Shown: positions 9,499 through 19,117 of the stretch, in pieces | How the letters are laid out: each line of letters starts with the position of its first letter | Numbering within the stretch: position 1 is the first letter of the stretch | DNA from: Candidatus Didemnitutus sp. | Lineage (GTDB): Bacteria > Verrucomicrobiota > Verrucomicrobiia > Opitutales > Opitutaceae | Reading direction: 5' to 3' | DNA length: 64,000 bases | NCBI GenBank assembly: GCA_019634575.1 | Contig: JAHCAY010000001.1 | Coordinates: 2,108,001-2,172,000, forward strand | Program-made: the position numbers and the translations under genes | The notes under the pieces: model-generated | Seen by the model: only the letters and a program-made list of their open reading frames with translations | Database searches by the model: none | Told to the model about the DNA's origin: nothing

Positions 9499-10734
9499 GT
9501 GAGAATCACCCGCGGCATCGACCTCGCCCAGTTCTTCAAGCTCACCACGCGTGAGCGGTCGGACTGGATCAACCCCACTTGCATGGGGCTGCTGTCGACG
9601 TTCGGCGTGTTCTTCATCTACAGCGCGCAGGTCGCCAACGACGGCGATCAGTGGATGAAGCAGCTGTTCTACCTGCTGCTCGGCACGATCATCTATGTCG
9701 GCACGTCGTTGCTGGATTACCGGCTGTGGCTGAAATACGCGCATTGGGTCTATTTCGCGGCGGTGGCGGCACTGGTGGTGGTGCTAATCCCGGGCATCGG
9801 CACGACGCATGGGATGGGCGCGCGACGGTGGATAGAGTTGCCTGGCTGGTCCTTTCAACCCTCGGAAGTGGGCAAGATCGCGGTGCTGTTCGTGACGGCT
9901 TCGATCCTGACCGGCAACCGGCTCGGCACGGTGCGCGACTCGCTGCAAGTGCTGATCAAGTTAGCCCTTGCGGTGGGTATACCCATGTTGTTCATAGTCG
10001 CGGAACCCGACCTCGGCAGCGCTCTTGCGATCGCGCCCATGGTCTTCGCCATGCTTTTCGTCTCCAACCTCTCGCTGCGTTTTTTTGCCGGGGCGTTGGC
10101 CGTGTTCGCGTTGCTCATCGGCGCTGTCGCGCTGGATGTGGCGAAATACGCGAACTACATGGACGAAAATGGGTTGGATTTTAACAACGACCGCGGCGCC
10201 TACGAAAAATCCACCTGGGCCCGCCTGCCGCTGAAGGATTACCAGCGCAACCGCGTGCTGGCGTTCTGGAATCCCGACCAATTCGACCGCACCGGCATCG
10301 GCTGGAACCAGGTGCAGTCACGCATCTCGGTCGGCTCCGGCGGCCTCGTCGGCAAGGGCTGGACCGAGGGCACGCAGGCGAAGCTCGGCTACCTGCCGCG
10401 CGCGGTCGCGCATAACGATTTCATCTTCTCCGTCATCGCGGAGGAGAAAGGTTTCCTGGGAAGCATTGCCGTCATCGGCTTGTTCGGAGTGTTGTTGTGG
10501 AACGGGGTCCGCATTGCCGGCCTCGCCCGCGACCGCTTCGGGATGCTGCTCGTCATCGGCGTCACCGCGCTGCTGTGCGTGCACATCTTCGTGAACATCG
10601 CCATGACCGTCGGCCTCGTGCCGGTGAAAGGCATCCCGCTTCCCTTCATCAGCTACGGCGGCACCTTCGTGCTCAGCTGCTGCTTGCTGCAAGGACTGGT
10701 CCAAAGCGTCTATCGTTTCCGGAGGGACTTCTAA
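9499..10734 (+). CDS. rodA: Rod-shape peptidoglycan glycosyltransferase RodA (SEDS family)
   Basis: SEDS peptidoglycan polymerase acting in the inner membrane with a class B PBP during cell elongation. About ten membrane segments lie in 411 residues, with the SEDS landmarks GARRWIELPGWSFQPSEVGK, AEPDLGSALAIAPM and the C-terminal GLVPVKGIPLPFISYGGT. The start is GTG 9499. RodA rather than FtsW is suggested by the 'GWSFQPSE' form and the absence of division genes nearby. It is transcribed in the same direction as rng, as in rod/mre loci of other bacteria, but mreBCD is not in the window. Confidence 0.85.
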   Translation: MRITRGIDLAQFFKLTTRERSDWINPTCMGLLSTFGVFFIYSAQVANDGDQWMKQLFYLLLGTIIYVGTSLLDYRLWLKYAHWVYFAAVAALVVVLIPGIGTTHGMGARRWIELPGWSFQPSEVGKIAVLFVTASILTGNRLGTVRDSLQVLIKLALAVGIPMLFIVAEPDLGSALAIAPMVFAMLFVSNLSLRFFAGALAVFALLIGAVALDVAKYANYMDENGLDFNNDRGAYEKSTWARLPLKDYQRNRVLAFWNPDQFDRTGIGWNQVQSRISVGSGGLVGKGWTEGTQAKLGYLPRAVAHNDFIFSVIAEEKGFLGSIAVIGLFGVLLWNGVRIAGLARDRFGMLLVIGVTALLCVHIFVNIAMTVGLVPVKGIPLPFISYGGTFVLSCCLLQGLVQSVYRFRRDF

Positions 10735-10846
10735 ATGATGCCCGCCTCCCGCGATACTGACCGCTTTGCCGGAATCTCCTGCGCGCAGCCGTCCCCCACC
10801 GAGGCGTCCGCCGACGTCAACCCAGCCCCACGGCACACGCCACACC

Positions 10847-12601
10847 ATGAACGATCAACCCGCCCAATCTGGCGCCCCGGAGTCTGCCCGGGACGCCGCC
10901 GCTCGCCATGAAGAGGAGCTCCAGCAGCCTCCTCCTCTGAAAAACAGCGAGCCGGTCACCGCCTCACAACTTAACGCCGAAGCCAAGGAACGCTCCACCC
11001 AGCGCCCGCTCCTCCAAAAGATCCTCAGCATCTTCCAAAAGGAAAAAGCGACCTTCCGCGAACTCGTCATCAACTCCGAACCGCTCGAGAAGCGCGTCGC
11101 GCTCCTCGTGAACGGCGTCCTCGATCGCTTCGAGATCGAGCGCGAGTCCGACAACCGCATGGTCGGCGGCATCTACAAGGGCCGCATCAAGAACCTCGAC
11201 CCCGGCCTCAAGGCCGCCTTCGTCGACATCGGTTACTCCAAGAACGCCTTCCTCCATTACTGGGACATGCTCCCCGCCGCCGCCGACTCGTCCGTCGAAG
11301 TCGTCCGCGTGAACAAGAAGAAGAACGCCGAGCCGCGCAAAGCCGAGCCGACCGTCAAAGACATCCCGGGCATGTATCCCCCGGGCTCCGAGATCGTCAT
11401 CCAAGTCACCAAAGGCCCCATCGGCACCAAGGGCCCGCGCACGACCACCAATCTCTCGATTCCCGGCCGCTACCTGATCCTCACGCCGTTCTCCGACGGC
11501 TGCGGCATCTCCCGCAAAATCGAGGACCCGGCCGAGCGCAAGCGCCTCAAGACGCTCATCAACGAGCTCACGATCCCCGAAGGCATGGGCGTCATCGTCC
11601 GCACCGCCGGCGAAGGCAAGAAAGCCCGATACTTCGTCCGCGACCTCCACCTGCTCCTCAAGAAGTGGGAAGAGATCCAGCAGAAGATGGAAAAGGACCG
11701 CGCGCCCTCCTGCCTTTATCAGGAACCCGACATCGTCGAGCGCACCGTCCGCGACTTCCTCACCGAAGACATCGACCGCGTGCTCATCGACAACGAGGCC
11801 GACTTCAAGCGCACGCAGGACCTCGTCTCGCTCATCTCGTCCCGCTCGCGCGGCAAGATCGCCTACTACAAGGACAGCATCCCCGTCTTCGAGCGCTACA
11901 ACATCGAGCGCCAGATCGAGCAGACCTTCCAGCGCCGCGTCACGCTGCCATCCGGCGGCGAGATCGTCATCGACGAGACCGAGGCGCTCATCGCCATCGA
12001 CGTCAACACCGGCTCCCACAAGAGCCGCAGCGGTGACGAGAAGAACACGATCTTCCAGGTGAACATGGAAGCGGCCGCCGAAATGGCGCGCCAGATCCGG
12101 CTCCGCAACATCGGCGGCCTGATCATCATGGACTTCATCGACATGAAGGAGCGCCGCCACCGCCAGTCGGTCTACGACAAGATGGTGGAGCTCATGTCGG
12201 AGGACAAAGCCAAGACCCACATCCTGCCCATCTCGCAGCTCGGCATCATGCAGATGACGCGCCAGCGCCAGCAGGAGTCCCTCTCGGCCAACATCTACAC
12301 GAGCTGCCCGTATTGCCACGGCCGCGGCATCGTGAAGAGCGCGACGACGATGTCCGTCGAACTCCAGCGCCGCCTCAGCTCCGTCGCGCGCCGCCTGCAG
12401 AATCGGAAAGACAACAAGGAGTATTCGCTCCGCGTGCACGTGCACCCGTCGATCCTCGAGCGCCTCCGCGCCGAAGACGCCGACCTGCTCGTGCGCATGG
12501 AGAAACTCTTCGGCGTGAAGCTGGCCTTCCGCGCCGACCCGAACTACCACGTCGAGAACTTCAAAATCATCAACGCGCTCACGAACGAGGAGTATCGTTG
12601 A
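10847..12601 (+). CDS. rng: Ribonuclease G/E family endoribonuclease
   Basis: 584-residue single-strand endoribonuclease for rRNA maturation and mRNA decay. Residues ~100-200 form an S1 domain split by a charged insertion ([14 protein letters not shown]). The DNase I-like catalytic core shows IAIDVNTG around residue 385 and [10 protein letters not shown] around 427, the two catalytic Asp motifs. The Zn-link CPYCHGRG is near 487. There is no long RNase E scaffold tail, so RNase G-like size. ATG 10847 was chosen because it begins a hydrophilic leader with an in-frame MNDQPAQSG; the longer frame upstream is proline/arginine noise. A strong terminator follows. Confidence 0.92.
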   Translation: MNDQPAQSGAPESARDAAARHEEELQQPPPLKNSEPVTASQLNAEAKERSTQRPLLQKILSIFQKEKATFRELVINSEPLEKRVALLVNGVLDRFEIERESDNRMVGGIYKGRIKNLDPGLKAAFVDIGYSKNAFLHYWDMLPAAADSSVEVVRVNKKKNAEPRKAEPTVKDIPGMYPPGSEIVIQVTKGPIGTKGPRTTTNLSIPGRYLILTPFSDGCGISRKIEDPAERKRLKTLINELTIPEGMGVIVRTAGEGKKARYFVRDLHLLLKKWEEIQQKMEKDRAPSCLYQEPDIVERTVRDFLTEDIDRVLIDNEADFKRTQDLVSLISSRSRGKIAYYKDSIPVFERYNIERQIEQTFQRRVTLPSGGEIVIDETEALIAIDVNTGSHKSRSGDEKNTIFQVNMEAAAEMARQIRLRNIGGLIIMDFIDMKERRHRQSVYDKMVELMSEDKAKTHILPISQLGIMQMTRQRQQESLSANIYTSCPYCHGRGIVKSATTMSVELQRRLSSVARRLQNRKDNKEYSLRVHVHPSILERLRAEDADLLVRMEKLFGVKLAFRADPNYHVENFKIINALTNEEYR

Positions 12602-12673
12602 GCTTGGTCCAAGGGGTTGATTCCGTTTTTCGGGATTAATTCCGTCTCCCGGGTGGTTTAATTCTGTTTTCGA

Positions 12674-12705
12674 GACCCGGCCTCATGCGGCCGGGTCTTT
12701 GTTTT
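12674..12705 (+). terminator. Rho-independent terminator after rng
   Basis: Stem GACCCGGCC (12674-12682), loop TCATGC, stem GGCCGGGTC (12689-12697), followed by TTTGTTTT. This is the clearest factor-independent terminator on the plus strand. It closes the rodA-rng block before the convergent tautomerase gene. Confidence 0.9.
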
Positions 12706-12789
12706 GAGCGCTCCGCAGATCGCCGGGTTACGCAACGGAGGCGAGAGTTCCTCTAGGGGCCGCTCGGCAAGAATGGCACGTCCAACCCA

Positions 12790-13017
12790 TCACATCGAAT
12801 AGCCCGGTTTTTTGTAGAGCTTGTTGGACTGCTTGGCGATTTCGGGGCGGTAGACTTTTTCGGCCCACTCGTGTGACGGTATCTCCTCCATCGCGACGGA
12901 GACCGTCTCTGCGCCAAGATCCAGAACCTCCATGGCATCGGAGGTGATTCGCGCGGCGAGCTCTTGTTTCTGTTGCTCGGATTTTCCGGGCCAAAGTTTA
13001 ACGACGATGTGCGGCAT
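12790..13017 (-). CDS. Tautomerase family protein (4-oxalocrotonate tautomerase-like)
   Basis: 75 residues, the usual size of a 4-OT subunit. Removal of Met1 exposes the catalytic Pro in MPHIVVKLWPG, and the protein continues as one beta-alpha-beta unit ending YRPEIAKQSNKLYKKPGY. Family members catalyse keto-enol tautomerisation through the N-terminal proline; the natural substrate here is unknown. It is the last gene of a minus-strand run of five (SDR, cupin, NADP oxidoreductase, DUF2255, tautomerase), 20 bp after the DUF2255 gene. Confidence 0.85.
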   Translation of the reverse strand: MPHIVVKLWPGKSEQQKQELAARITSDAMEVLDLGAETVSVAMEEIPSHEWAEKVYRPEIAKQSNKLYKKPGYSM

Positions 13018-13037
13018 GATTTAGTCTCCCCTCGCTC

Positions 13038-13424
13038 TCATTGGCTGGCGCCCCGCGCCGGAACGATCCGCATGGTGGCGTTGCGAGCGCGATCGCCGAC
13101 CATCGGTGCGAGATACGGGCTGTCGCTATACTTCGTCCGGTAGGCGTCGTCGATGCGGTCGTTGACTGCGTCAGTAACTGGCTCGAATGAAACTTCCTGT
13201 GTAATTTCTGCGACGGTGACGCGGCCGGCTTTCTGCCGCAGTGCGGCCTGATACCAGCGCGAATTCTTTCCGTTGTAGGCCCTCACGTAAAGGTGCTCGC
13301 CGACCACGACGGACCAAATCCAAGTCGGCGTGCCATAGGTCACGCCGTCGTCCCGCAACGGAGCGACATGCAGATCGTCCGCCTCGGCGAGGCGACCAAA
13401 TTCGAGTTTTCCCCAGGTAGCCAT
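13038..13424 (-). CDS. DUF2255 family protein
   Basis: 128-residue cytoplasmic protein with the family pattern YGTPTWIWSVVVGEHLYVRA followed by NGKNSRWYQAAL. This resembles flavin-binding split-barrel proteins of the DUF2255/nitroreductase-related group, but no function is established. It sits 32 bp after the NADP-binding gene in a redox-flavoured cluster. Confidence 0.75.
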   Translation of the reverse strand: MATWGKLEFGRLAEADDLHVAPLRDDGVTYGTPTWIWSVVVGEHLYVRAYNGKNSRWYQAALRQKAGRVTVAEITQEVSFEPVTDAVNDRIDDAYRTKYSDSPYLAPMVGDRARNATMRIVPARGASQ

Positions 13425-13456
13425 GTTCAGAAACGCTCCGTGGTGGTTGACGGGCG

Positions 13457-14143
13457 CTAGGCGCGGACGACGGCGATGTTAAAATCGAACGTGCCGAGCG
13501 AGCGGTGGAGCAGGAAGTAGAGCTGCATATACATTTCGGTGGCGCGAGCCGCCTCGATGCCGCCGAGGTCGATGATCGACTCCGCAGGCCAACCAAACTG
13601 GACCAGCAGACCGCGAGTGGTCTCCTTCGCGCCGGCATCCTCGCCGGCAACGAAGATGTTATGCCGCCCGGGCACACGCGAGGGTTCGATCATCACTTGA
13701 AAGAAGACGGTGTTGAGCGTCTTGACCACACGGGCGCCGGGAAACGCGCGCTGAACCCGTTCGCCGAGGCTGTCGGTGTTCGCGTAAAGGATCTGCGGCG
13801 GCAAGCCCCGCGACAAATCGAGCGGGATGGCCAGATCGACCACGACCTTGCCGTCCAAATTGGACGCGCCAACCGCTTCGAGTGCCTCCAGCGAAACTGC
13901 GCCGGCAGTGGCGTTGACGATGACCTCGCCGTGCGCACCCGCCTCTGGAAACGGCAGCAAGCGGACACTTCGGTTGGCTTTCTGCCACTCGGCATAAGGC
14001 GGCGACCCCATCAGATCCGTGTCAGTGCGCGCGAGCGTCTGCTTCACGTCACGCGTTCCGATGACGACATCATGGCCTACGCCGGCGAGTCGGTTCGCCA
14101 GTGCGCGGCCGACCATTCCTGTCCCGATTAAAGCGATTTTCAT
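13457..14143 (-). CDS. NADP(F420)-binding oxidoreductase
   Basis: 228 residues beginning MKIALIGTGMVGRALANRLA, a GxGxxG Rossmann motif followed by GTRDV, as in NADPH-binding proteins of the F420-dependent oxidoreductase (PF03807) family. Middle motifs include VDLAIPLD and VVKTLNTVF. Bacteria of this type are not known to make F420, so it more likely works as a plain NADP-dependent reductase. It is separated by 37 bp from the cupin gene and is probably cotranscribed. Confidence 0.8.
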   Translation of the reverse strand: MKIALIGTGMVGRALANRLAGVGHDVVIGTRDVKQTLARTDTDLMGSPPYAEWQKANRSVRLLPFPEAGAHGEVIVNATAGAVSLEALEAVGASNLDGKVVVDLAIPLDLSRGLPPQILYANTDSLGERVQRAFPGARVVKTLNTVFFQVMIEPSRVPGRHNIFVAGEDAGAKETTRGLLVQFGWPAESIIDLGGIEAARATEMYMQLYFLLHRSLGTFDFNIAVVRA

Positions 14144-14180
14144 GGATTTCCTTCGTCGGACTCGAGCGGATCGCTGCCGG

Positions 14181-14699
14181 TTAGCTTACCGCGCCCCGGT
14201 AATCTTCGTCGCTGACCTTCTCCATCCAGTCGACGACCTTGCCGTTGACGTGCTCTTGGATCGCGACGTGCGACATCGCCACGGTCGGCGAGGCGCCATG
14301 CCAGTGTTTCAAACCCGGCGGAAACCACACCACATCGCCCGGCCGAATCTCCTGCACTCGGCCGCCCTCGCGCTGCACCCGGCCCAAGCCCGAGGTGACA
14401 ATCAACGTCTGACCCAACGGGTGCGTGTGCCAGGCAGTGCGCGCGCCGGGCTCGAACGTGACCAGCGCGGCCGCCGCTCGGGCGGATTCCTTGGCGGCAA
14501 ACAACGGATCAATACGCGTCGTGCCGGTGAACCAATCAGAAGGTCCCTTGCTGGAGGGCTGGGAGCCGTTGCGAATAATTTCGATGTCCATGTTGGTTTG
14601 GGTTTCGAGGGTCAGATGATCGTTTTGCGCTCGGGCGAGCGTTGGTAGCGTCGCAAGTGCGGCCACGACAGTCTTCAGGAAATGGCGACGGGGAATCAC
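14181..14699 (-). CDS. Exported cupin-domain protein
   Basis: 172 residues. The N-terminus [21 protein letters not shown] is a twin-arginine-type signal (RRxFLK), so the protein is probably exported folded and metal-loaded. The cupin core shows the metal motif [15 protein letters not shown] with the second motif [16 protein letters not shown]. Related proteins are annotated as (R)-mandelonitrile lyase-like cupins or carboxymuconolactone-associated cupins; the reaction here is unknown. Part of the AraC-linked cluster. Confidence 0.8.
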   Translation of the reverse strand: MIPRRHFLKTVVAALATLPTLARAQNDHLTLETQTNMDIEIIRNGSQPSSKGPSDWFTGTTRIDPLFAAKESARAAAALVTFEPGARTAWHTHPLGQTLIVTSGLGRVQREGGRVQEIRPGDVVWFPPGLKHWHGASPTVAMSHVAIQEHVNGKVVDWMEKVSDEDYRGAVS

Positions 14700-14748
14700 C
14701 TGTGACGGAGCGGGCGGAAGGTATGGCCGATGTGAGTTGGACAGCCCT

Positions 14749-15492
14749 TTACCAAGGCTGGTTGGCCGGTCCGACGGTGAGCTCGTTGACCGTGGTGTCC
14801 TCCGGGAGGTCCAGTGCGAATTCTACGACACGCGCGATCCGCTCTGGCGAGATTCCGTAGCGCTCGTAGAGCTTCTGCATGGCATCGGCGCTCGCTTGAT
14901 GGCTGATGCCGCCCAGCAACTCCGTGTTGATGGCCGCGGGATAGAGCGTCGCGGTGCGAATGTTCGTCCCTTCCATCGCGGACTCCATGCGCAAGACTTC
15001 CATGAAATCGCGCACGAACCACTTGGTGCCGCCATAAATGGCCGCCCCCGGGTAGGCTTTGATGCCGGCGACCGATGAAGTCGCGAGGATATGCCCGGAC
15101 TTCTGCTGAAGAAAGGTCGGCAGCACCGCAGCGACGCCGTTCAGAACACCCTTGATGTTTACGTCGACCGCCTCGTTCCACTCGTCGACTTTCAGCGCCG
15201 ACACGGGCGCCGTCGGCATGATTCCGGCATTGAGGAAAATGGCATCCACACGACCGAACGACCGCTTGGCCAGTTCGACAATCGCGGCGTTGTCTGAGGC
15301 TTTGGTCACATCCAACTCGCGGAAGGCCGCCTGACCGCCAGCCATCCCGATCGCGTCGGCAATCTGCTTCAGTTTATCTGTGCGCCGCGCGCCGAGCACG
15401 ACTTTGGCGCCCCTGCGCGCGAGCAACTTAGCGGTGGCCTCGCCGATCCCGGAGGATGCACCGGTGATGATTACGACTTTGTCTTTGATCAT
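14749..15492 (-). CDS. SDR family NAD(P)-dependent oxidoreductase
   Basis: Classical short-chain dehydrogenase of 247 residues. [16 protein letters not shown] is the cofactor motif (TGxxxGIG), NAGIMP the NAG motif, then Ser in ATSSVAG and the catalytic YGGTK (YxxxK, near residue 154). Substrate unknown. It is the first gene of the minus-strand cluster and lies back to back with the AraC regulator gene, which is its likely controller. Confidence 0.9.
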   Translation of the reverse strand: MIKDKVVIITGASSGIGEATAKLLARRGAKVVLGARRTDKLKQIADAIGMAGGQAAFRELDVTKASDNAAIVELAKRSFGRVDAIFLNAGIMPTAPVSALKVDEWNEAVDVNIKGVLNGVAAVLPTFLQQKSGHILATSSVAGIKAYPGAAIYGGTKWFVRDFMEVLRMESAMEGTNIRTATLYPAAINTELLGGISHQASADAMQKLYERYGISPERIARVVEFALDLPEDTTVNELTVGPANQPW

Positions 15493-15738
15493 GGTAGGAT
15501 GAGTGGAGTTATTGCTGCCCGAGAAAGGGCCGCGGACGCTGCCGTGTTAAAGTGTCTTTCTTCGAGTCGCGCCACTGTAGCACCACCGTGCTCGACCGTC
15601 TTTCCGACCCTTGCTCCGGGTTTATTGCGGTTGCGATAAAGCGCTTCGCCACGATCGCGGCTCGAGAAATGGTTGGGTTTGGCGACTCAGGTTCCAGCTG
15701 GCTGGTTCGGCTCAGTTCCGTATGTTCCGACACGCGCG
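15493..15738. promoter_or_regulatory. Divergent control region between SDR and AraC genes
   Basis: A 246-bp spacer between oppositely oriented starts, expected to carry both promoters and the AraC-type operator. It is less GC-rich than the genes and contains GTTTATTGCGGTTGCGATAAAGC around 15619-15641, but I could not settle on -35/-10 boxes or a repeated half-site. Confidence 0.45.
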
Positions 15739-16644
15739 ATGCCGATTCCCGACAAAACGTCCGCTGAAGCCTACCTTCCCTACACACGGTCGACATGCCT
15801 GCGTCCGAGCCGGGGCAAGGCTTGGCATGATTTGAAGGCTTGGATCCACCAGCCGCTGCGCGAGACAGAGGCACTCGCCATGCCGGGCGTGAGCGAGGCT
15901 TACCTCGCCTGGACGTTCAGTGGGGAAGCGGAATTCCAAGAGCGCGAGGGCAACGGCCCGTGGATCACGCACCGGATCAAAGCCGGCTCGTTTTTCCTGA
16001 CCACCGGCGGCGGTCCCTACGAGTGCCGGTGGAAGACGCTCTCGGCGGAGCCGTTCCTCGCGATGATGGTTTTTGTCGAGTTGCCGTTGCTCACACGCGC
16101 GCTGGAGGAAGTCTATGGGAACGATGCGCCGAGAGTGCGCCTCCGCGATCTGTCGGCCTTCACCGACCCCGACCTGAACTGGATGATGGAGGGTGTTCGA
16201 CAGGAGTTGATGGCGCGTCGCGCGAGCGTGCTGCGTGTGCAAGGCTTGGCGCATCTCATCGCGACTCACCTGGCGCGGAACTACGCCGAAATCCCCGAGC
16301 ACACTCACGGCACCAGCGCAGCGCTGCCGGGATTCAAGCTGAAGCAGGTCACCGACTGGATCGAAGCGCATCTCGACGAGGAGTTCGATCTGGACGCACT
16401 CGCCGCCAAAGCGGGCCTAAGCAAATTTCACTTCCATCGGCTGTTCAAGGAGGCCACCGGCACATCGCCGGCAAAGTTCCAGCTGGACGCGCGTATGAAA
16501 GAGGCACGCCGCCGCCTGCGGGAAACCAAGCAAAGCGTGGTCGCCATCGCTCTGGATACGGGTTTTTCCAGCCCGAGTCATTTTGCCCAAGTCTTCCGGC
16601 GCGAGGCGGGCATGACTCCCAGCGAGTTTCGGCGGCAGCGGTGA
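15739..16644 (+). CDS. AraC family transcriptional regulator
   Basis: About 301 residues from ATG 15739, chosen because the upstream part of the frame is not conserved-looking. The N-terminal ~180 residues form a cupin-like ligand domain (AYLAWTFSGEAEFQEREGNG, GSFFLTTGGGPYECRW). The C-terminal ~100 residues are the double HTH: first helix pair LDALAAKAGLSKFHFHRLFK, then VVAIALDTGFSSPSHFAQVF and the AraC end motif GMTPSEFRRQ. It likely activates the divergent SDR-cupin-oxidoreductase-DUF2255-tautomerase genes and possibly the hydrolase downstream. Confidence 0.9.
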   Translation: MPIPDKTSAEAYLPYTRSTCLRPSRGKAWHDLKAWIHQPLRETEALAMPGVSEAYLAWTFSGEAEFQEREGNGPWITHRIKAGSFFLTTGGGPYECRWKTLSAEPFLAMMVFVELPLLTRALEEVYGNDAPRVRLRDLSAFTDPDLNWMMEGVRQELMARRASVLRVQGLAHLIATHLARNYAEIPEHTHGTSAALPGFKLKQVTDWIEAHLDEEFDLDALAAKAGLSKFHFHRLFKEATGTSPAKFQLDARMKEARRRLRETKQSVVAIALDTGFSSPSHFAQVFRREAGMTPSEFRRQR

Positions 16645-16771
16645 GGCCATCACTGCGTTAGCGCGAGAGGCTCGCCCGCCACTCGCGTGCGGGTTTGAGC
16701 AACAAGACTAAAGGTGACGCAAGGACGCCGGAGCAAGGGACTATCGTTTCGGGTATTGTCGCAGTTCTACC

Positions 16772-17797
16772 ATGAACCTCCCGAAACTCCTCACCTCCCT
16801 CGCCGCCGGCACGACTCTCTTCGTCGCCCTGGCCTGCGCCCAAGATGCCAACTCCGATCACTACACTTTCACTCTGAGTGACACGGTCACGCGACAGAAA
16901 GTGACCTTCGTCAATCGCTACGGCATCCGGCTCACCGGCGATCTCTACCTTCCGAAAAATCACGGCGATAAACCGCTGCCAGCGCTGGCCATCAGCGGCC
17001 CCTTCGGCGCGGTCAAGGAGCAGTCCTCCGGTCTCTACGCGAACACGATGGCCGCGCGCGGCTTCGCAACGCTGGCCTTCGATCCTTCCTACACCGGTGA
17101 GAGCGGCGGCGAGCCGCGCAACATCGCTTCACCCGACATCAACACCGAGGATTTCAGTGCGGCAGTGGATTACCTCGGGCTGAACCCGCTCGTGGATCGG
17201 AATCGCATCGGCGTCATCGGCATTTGCGGCTTCGGCGGCATGGCCTTGAACGCCGCGGCGGTGGACAAGCGCATCAAGGCCGTCGTCACAAGCACCATGT
17301 ATGATATGAGCCGCGTGATGTCCAAGGGCTACAACGACAGCGTCACGCTCGAACAACGCACCCAAACGCTGGAGCGGCTGAGTCAGCAACGCTGGACCGA
17401 CGTCGAAAAAGGCACGCCCGCCTACGGACCTCGCATGAACGAACTGAAAGGCGGCGAGGCGCAATTCCTCGTGGACTACCACGACTACTACCGGACACCG
17501 CGCGGATTCCATCCGCGAGCCGTGAACTCCAGCGGCTCATGGTCGGCCACGACGCCGCTTTCGTTCATGAACTTTCAGCTCCTGACCTACATTAAGGAAA
17601 TCTCTCCGCGCCCGATCCTGTTCATCCACGGCGAAAAGGCCCACTCGCGCTACTTCAGCGAAACGGCCTACGCCGCCGCCGCGGAACCGAAGGAACTGCT
17701 GATCGTCCCAGGCACCAGCCACGTCGATCTGTATGATCAGTTGGACAAGATCCCTCTCGAGAAAATCGCCGCGTTCTTCACCGCGCACCTGAAATAG
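16772..17797 (+). CDS. Exported alpha/beta hydrolase (dienelactone hydrolase-like)
   Basis: 341 residues with a signal peptide (LTSLAAGTTLFVALACAQ), so periplasmic or lipoprotein-like through the Cys at residue 22. The hydrolase core runs from GDLYLPKN. The nucleophile elbow reads GVIGICGFGG around residue 152, where Cys152 is the only usual nucleophile, as in dienelactone hydrolases; the position where I would expect Ser is Phe. The late His is in GTSHVDLYD. Typical relatives are YcjY-like hydrolases of unknown substrate. It follows the AraC gene by 127 bp in the same direction. Confidence 0.75.
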   Translation: MNLPKLLTSLAAGTTLFVALACAQDANSDHYTFTLSDTVTRQKVTFVNRYGIRLTGDLYLPKNHGDKPLPALAISGPFGAVKEQSSGLYANTMAARGFATLAFDPSYTGESGGEPRNIASPDINTEDFSAAVDYLGLNPLVDRNRIGVIGICGFGGMALNAAAVDKRIKAVVTSTMYDMSRVMSKGYNDSVTLEQRTQTLERLSQQRWTDVEKGTPAYGPRMNELKGGEAQFLVDYHDYYRTPRGFHPRAVNSSGSWSATTPLSFMNFQLLTYIKEISPRPILFIHGEKAHSRYFSETAYAAAAEPKELLIVPGTSHVDLYDQLDKIPLEKIAAFFTAHLK

Positions 17798-17864
17798 CGC
17801 TTTTTTCTGCCAGGGTCGCTGGACGGCGGGATTCCTGAGAATTTCGCCGCCACTCCGGGACTGC

Positions 17865-18449
17865 TCACCGCAGCATCACCACGAGCCTCAATCGCGCACT
17901 CTCACCCGCCGCCGCGTGGTAGTGCGCCTGCCACGACTCCGCGAGTTCGTTGGCGAGGATCGGTTCCTGCGTCACGCCAGCGCTCGTCCACGTCGCGCCG
18001 TAGTCGATCGAGACTTCGACGCGATACTCCACGTCGTTCGTGTCGCTCGGGCGGCGATACCAGAGGAAGAAGTGCTCATCGAGCTGCCCGTTCTCGGGTA
18101 AATCTTCCGCTCGCGCCACCGCGTGCGGATCGAGGCCGAGGGCATATTTTTCCAGATTCGTGAGTCCATCCGCCGCACACACCGCATCTGGACCGCTCAC
18201 GCGCCGGTCGGCGAGTTCCGCCGCGAAAAAAAACGCCGCCGCCCACGCCGCGTAGCCATCGGGAATGCGGACCGACGCCGACCAGTTTGCCGGCTCGTTC
18301 GGCTCGCGCACATTCGCCGCGACATCGCGTGCCGGCCCGGCGCGGAAGGCGCGCAATTCCGCGGGCGAGAACTCCGCGCGCAACACCTCTGCGGTGGCAA
18401 GCAGCAGGATGGCCCACCGACGAAGGTCTTTTCGCGCGGCATTCATCAT
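17865..18449 (-). CDS. Secreted protein of unknown function, fourth gene of rhombosortase operon
   Basis: About 194 residues. ATG 18449 (or 18446) precedes a signal peptide (RRWAILLLATAEVLRA); upstream codons are Arg/Ala noise overlapping the rhombosortase gene. Central GLTNLEKYALGLDPH is a motif I associate with Verrucomicrobia/Planctomycetes secreted proteins, a Ca-binding-like hinge before a C-terminal beta module. The tail WYRRPSDTNDVEYRVEVSID is part of such a beta domain. No membrane anchor or Gly-rich end. It starts 55 bp after the rhombosortase stop and is probably cotranscribed. Function unknown. Confidence 0.7.
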   Translation of the reverse strand: MMNAARKDLRRWAILLLATAEVLRAEFSPAELRAFRAGPARDVAANVREPNEPANWSASVRIPDGYAAWAAAFFFAAELADRRVSGPDAVCAADGLTNLEKYALGLDPHAVARAEDLPENGQLDEHFFLWYRRPSDTNDVEYRVEVSIDYGATWTSAGVTQEPILANELAESWQAHYHAAAGESARLRLVVMLR

Positions 18450-18504
18450 CCGAACACGCAAAGCCAACACGCGGATGGCGCGCGCCGCAAGCCTCGGCGC
18501 CGTC

Positions 18505-19110
18505 TCAGGCAGAGCGCCGGCGAGCGCGTCCCACCGCCACGCACCAGGCCGCCAACGCATACCCGACTGCGGCGAGGTGCGCGCTGGTGGCGACTTTCAC
18601 GTTCGCGTCGTCGAACTCGATGAAGCCGCCGCCGCGGCCGCCTTTCCAGATTTCGTAGCCGAGCTCCACGACGTAGATCGCCACGATCGCCGGCCAGAAC
18701 CAATCGCGGAGGTCGCCTTTCCAGCCGCGCGCCGCGAGCAGGAGCAGCAGGCCGAGGTTCACCGCGCTCAGGCCGGCGTAGCGCACCATCGTCGGGTCGC
18801 ACCAGTAGAGCACGGCGCAGATCACCGGCGGCATCGCCAGCAGGCCGATCCAGCTGTCGCGGGGAAACTCCCGACCGAGCGTCCAGCCGATGATGAGCAA
18901 CAGGCCGCCATCGGCCACGAAGTGCGGCCAGCCGAAGTGCACGATCTGCGCGGTCCAGACCCGCCACAGCTCGCCGTGCGCGACGGCGGCGCGGTCGTAG
19001 ATCAAGGCGTCGCGCCACGCCGGCACGAGTTGCACGACGAGCGCGCAAAGAAAAGCCGCCGTGTAGAACCACGGCGGCGTTCCGATGCGCGAGAGTTTCA
19101 GCGGCTCCAT
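18505..19110 (-). CDS. Rhombosortase (rhomboid-type GlyGly-CTERM protease)
   Basis: Intramembrane serine protease of 201 residues with about six hydrophobic segments. Family landmarks: GELWRVWTAQIVHFGWPHFV (residues 46-65; the His-containing W-R-x-W-T loop), YAGLSAVNLGL with candidate catalytic Ser115, and TSAHLAAVG with candidate catalytic His178. Rhombosortases cut, and may re-anchor, proteins with a Gly-rich C-terminal signal; in Vibrio cholerae such substrates leave by T2SS. ATG 19110 lies 7 bp beyond the stop of the preceding protease gene, which carries such a tail. The canonical GLSG is GLSA here. Confidence 0.85.
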   Translation of the reverse strand: MEPLKLSRIGTPPWFYTAAFLCALVVQLVPAWRDALIYDRAAVAHGELWRVWTAQIVHFGWPHFVADGGLLLIIGWTLGREFPRDSWIGLLAMPPVICAVLYWCDPTMVRYAGLSAVNLGLLLLLAARGWKGDLRDWFWPAIVAIYVVELGYEIWKGGRGGGFIEFDDANVKVATSAHLAAVGYALAAWCVAVGRARRRSA

Positions 19111-19117
19111 GCCGCCG

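Noticed and set aside
10964..12550. 528-residue minus-strand frame opposite rng
   Set aside because: Composition of a mirror frame, no domain, start or spacing logic; rng carries all catalytic motifs.
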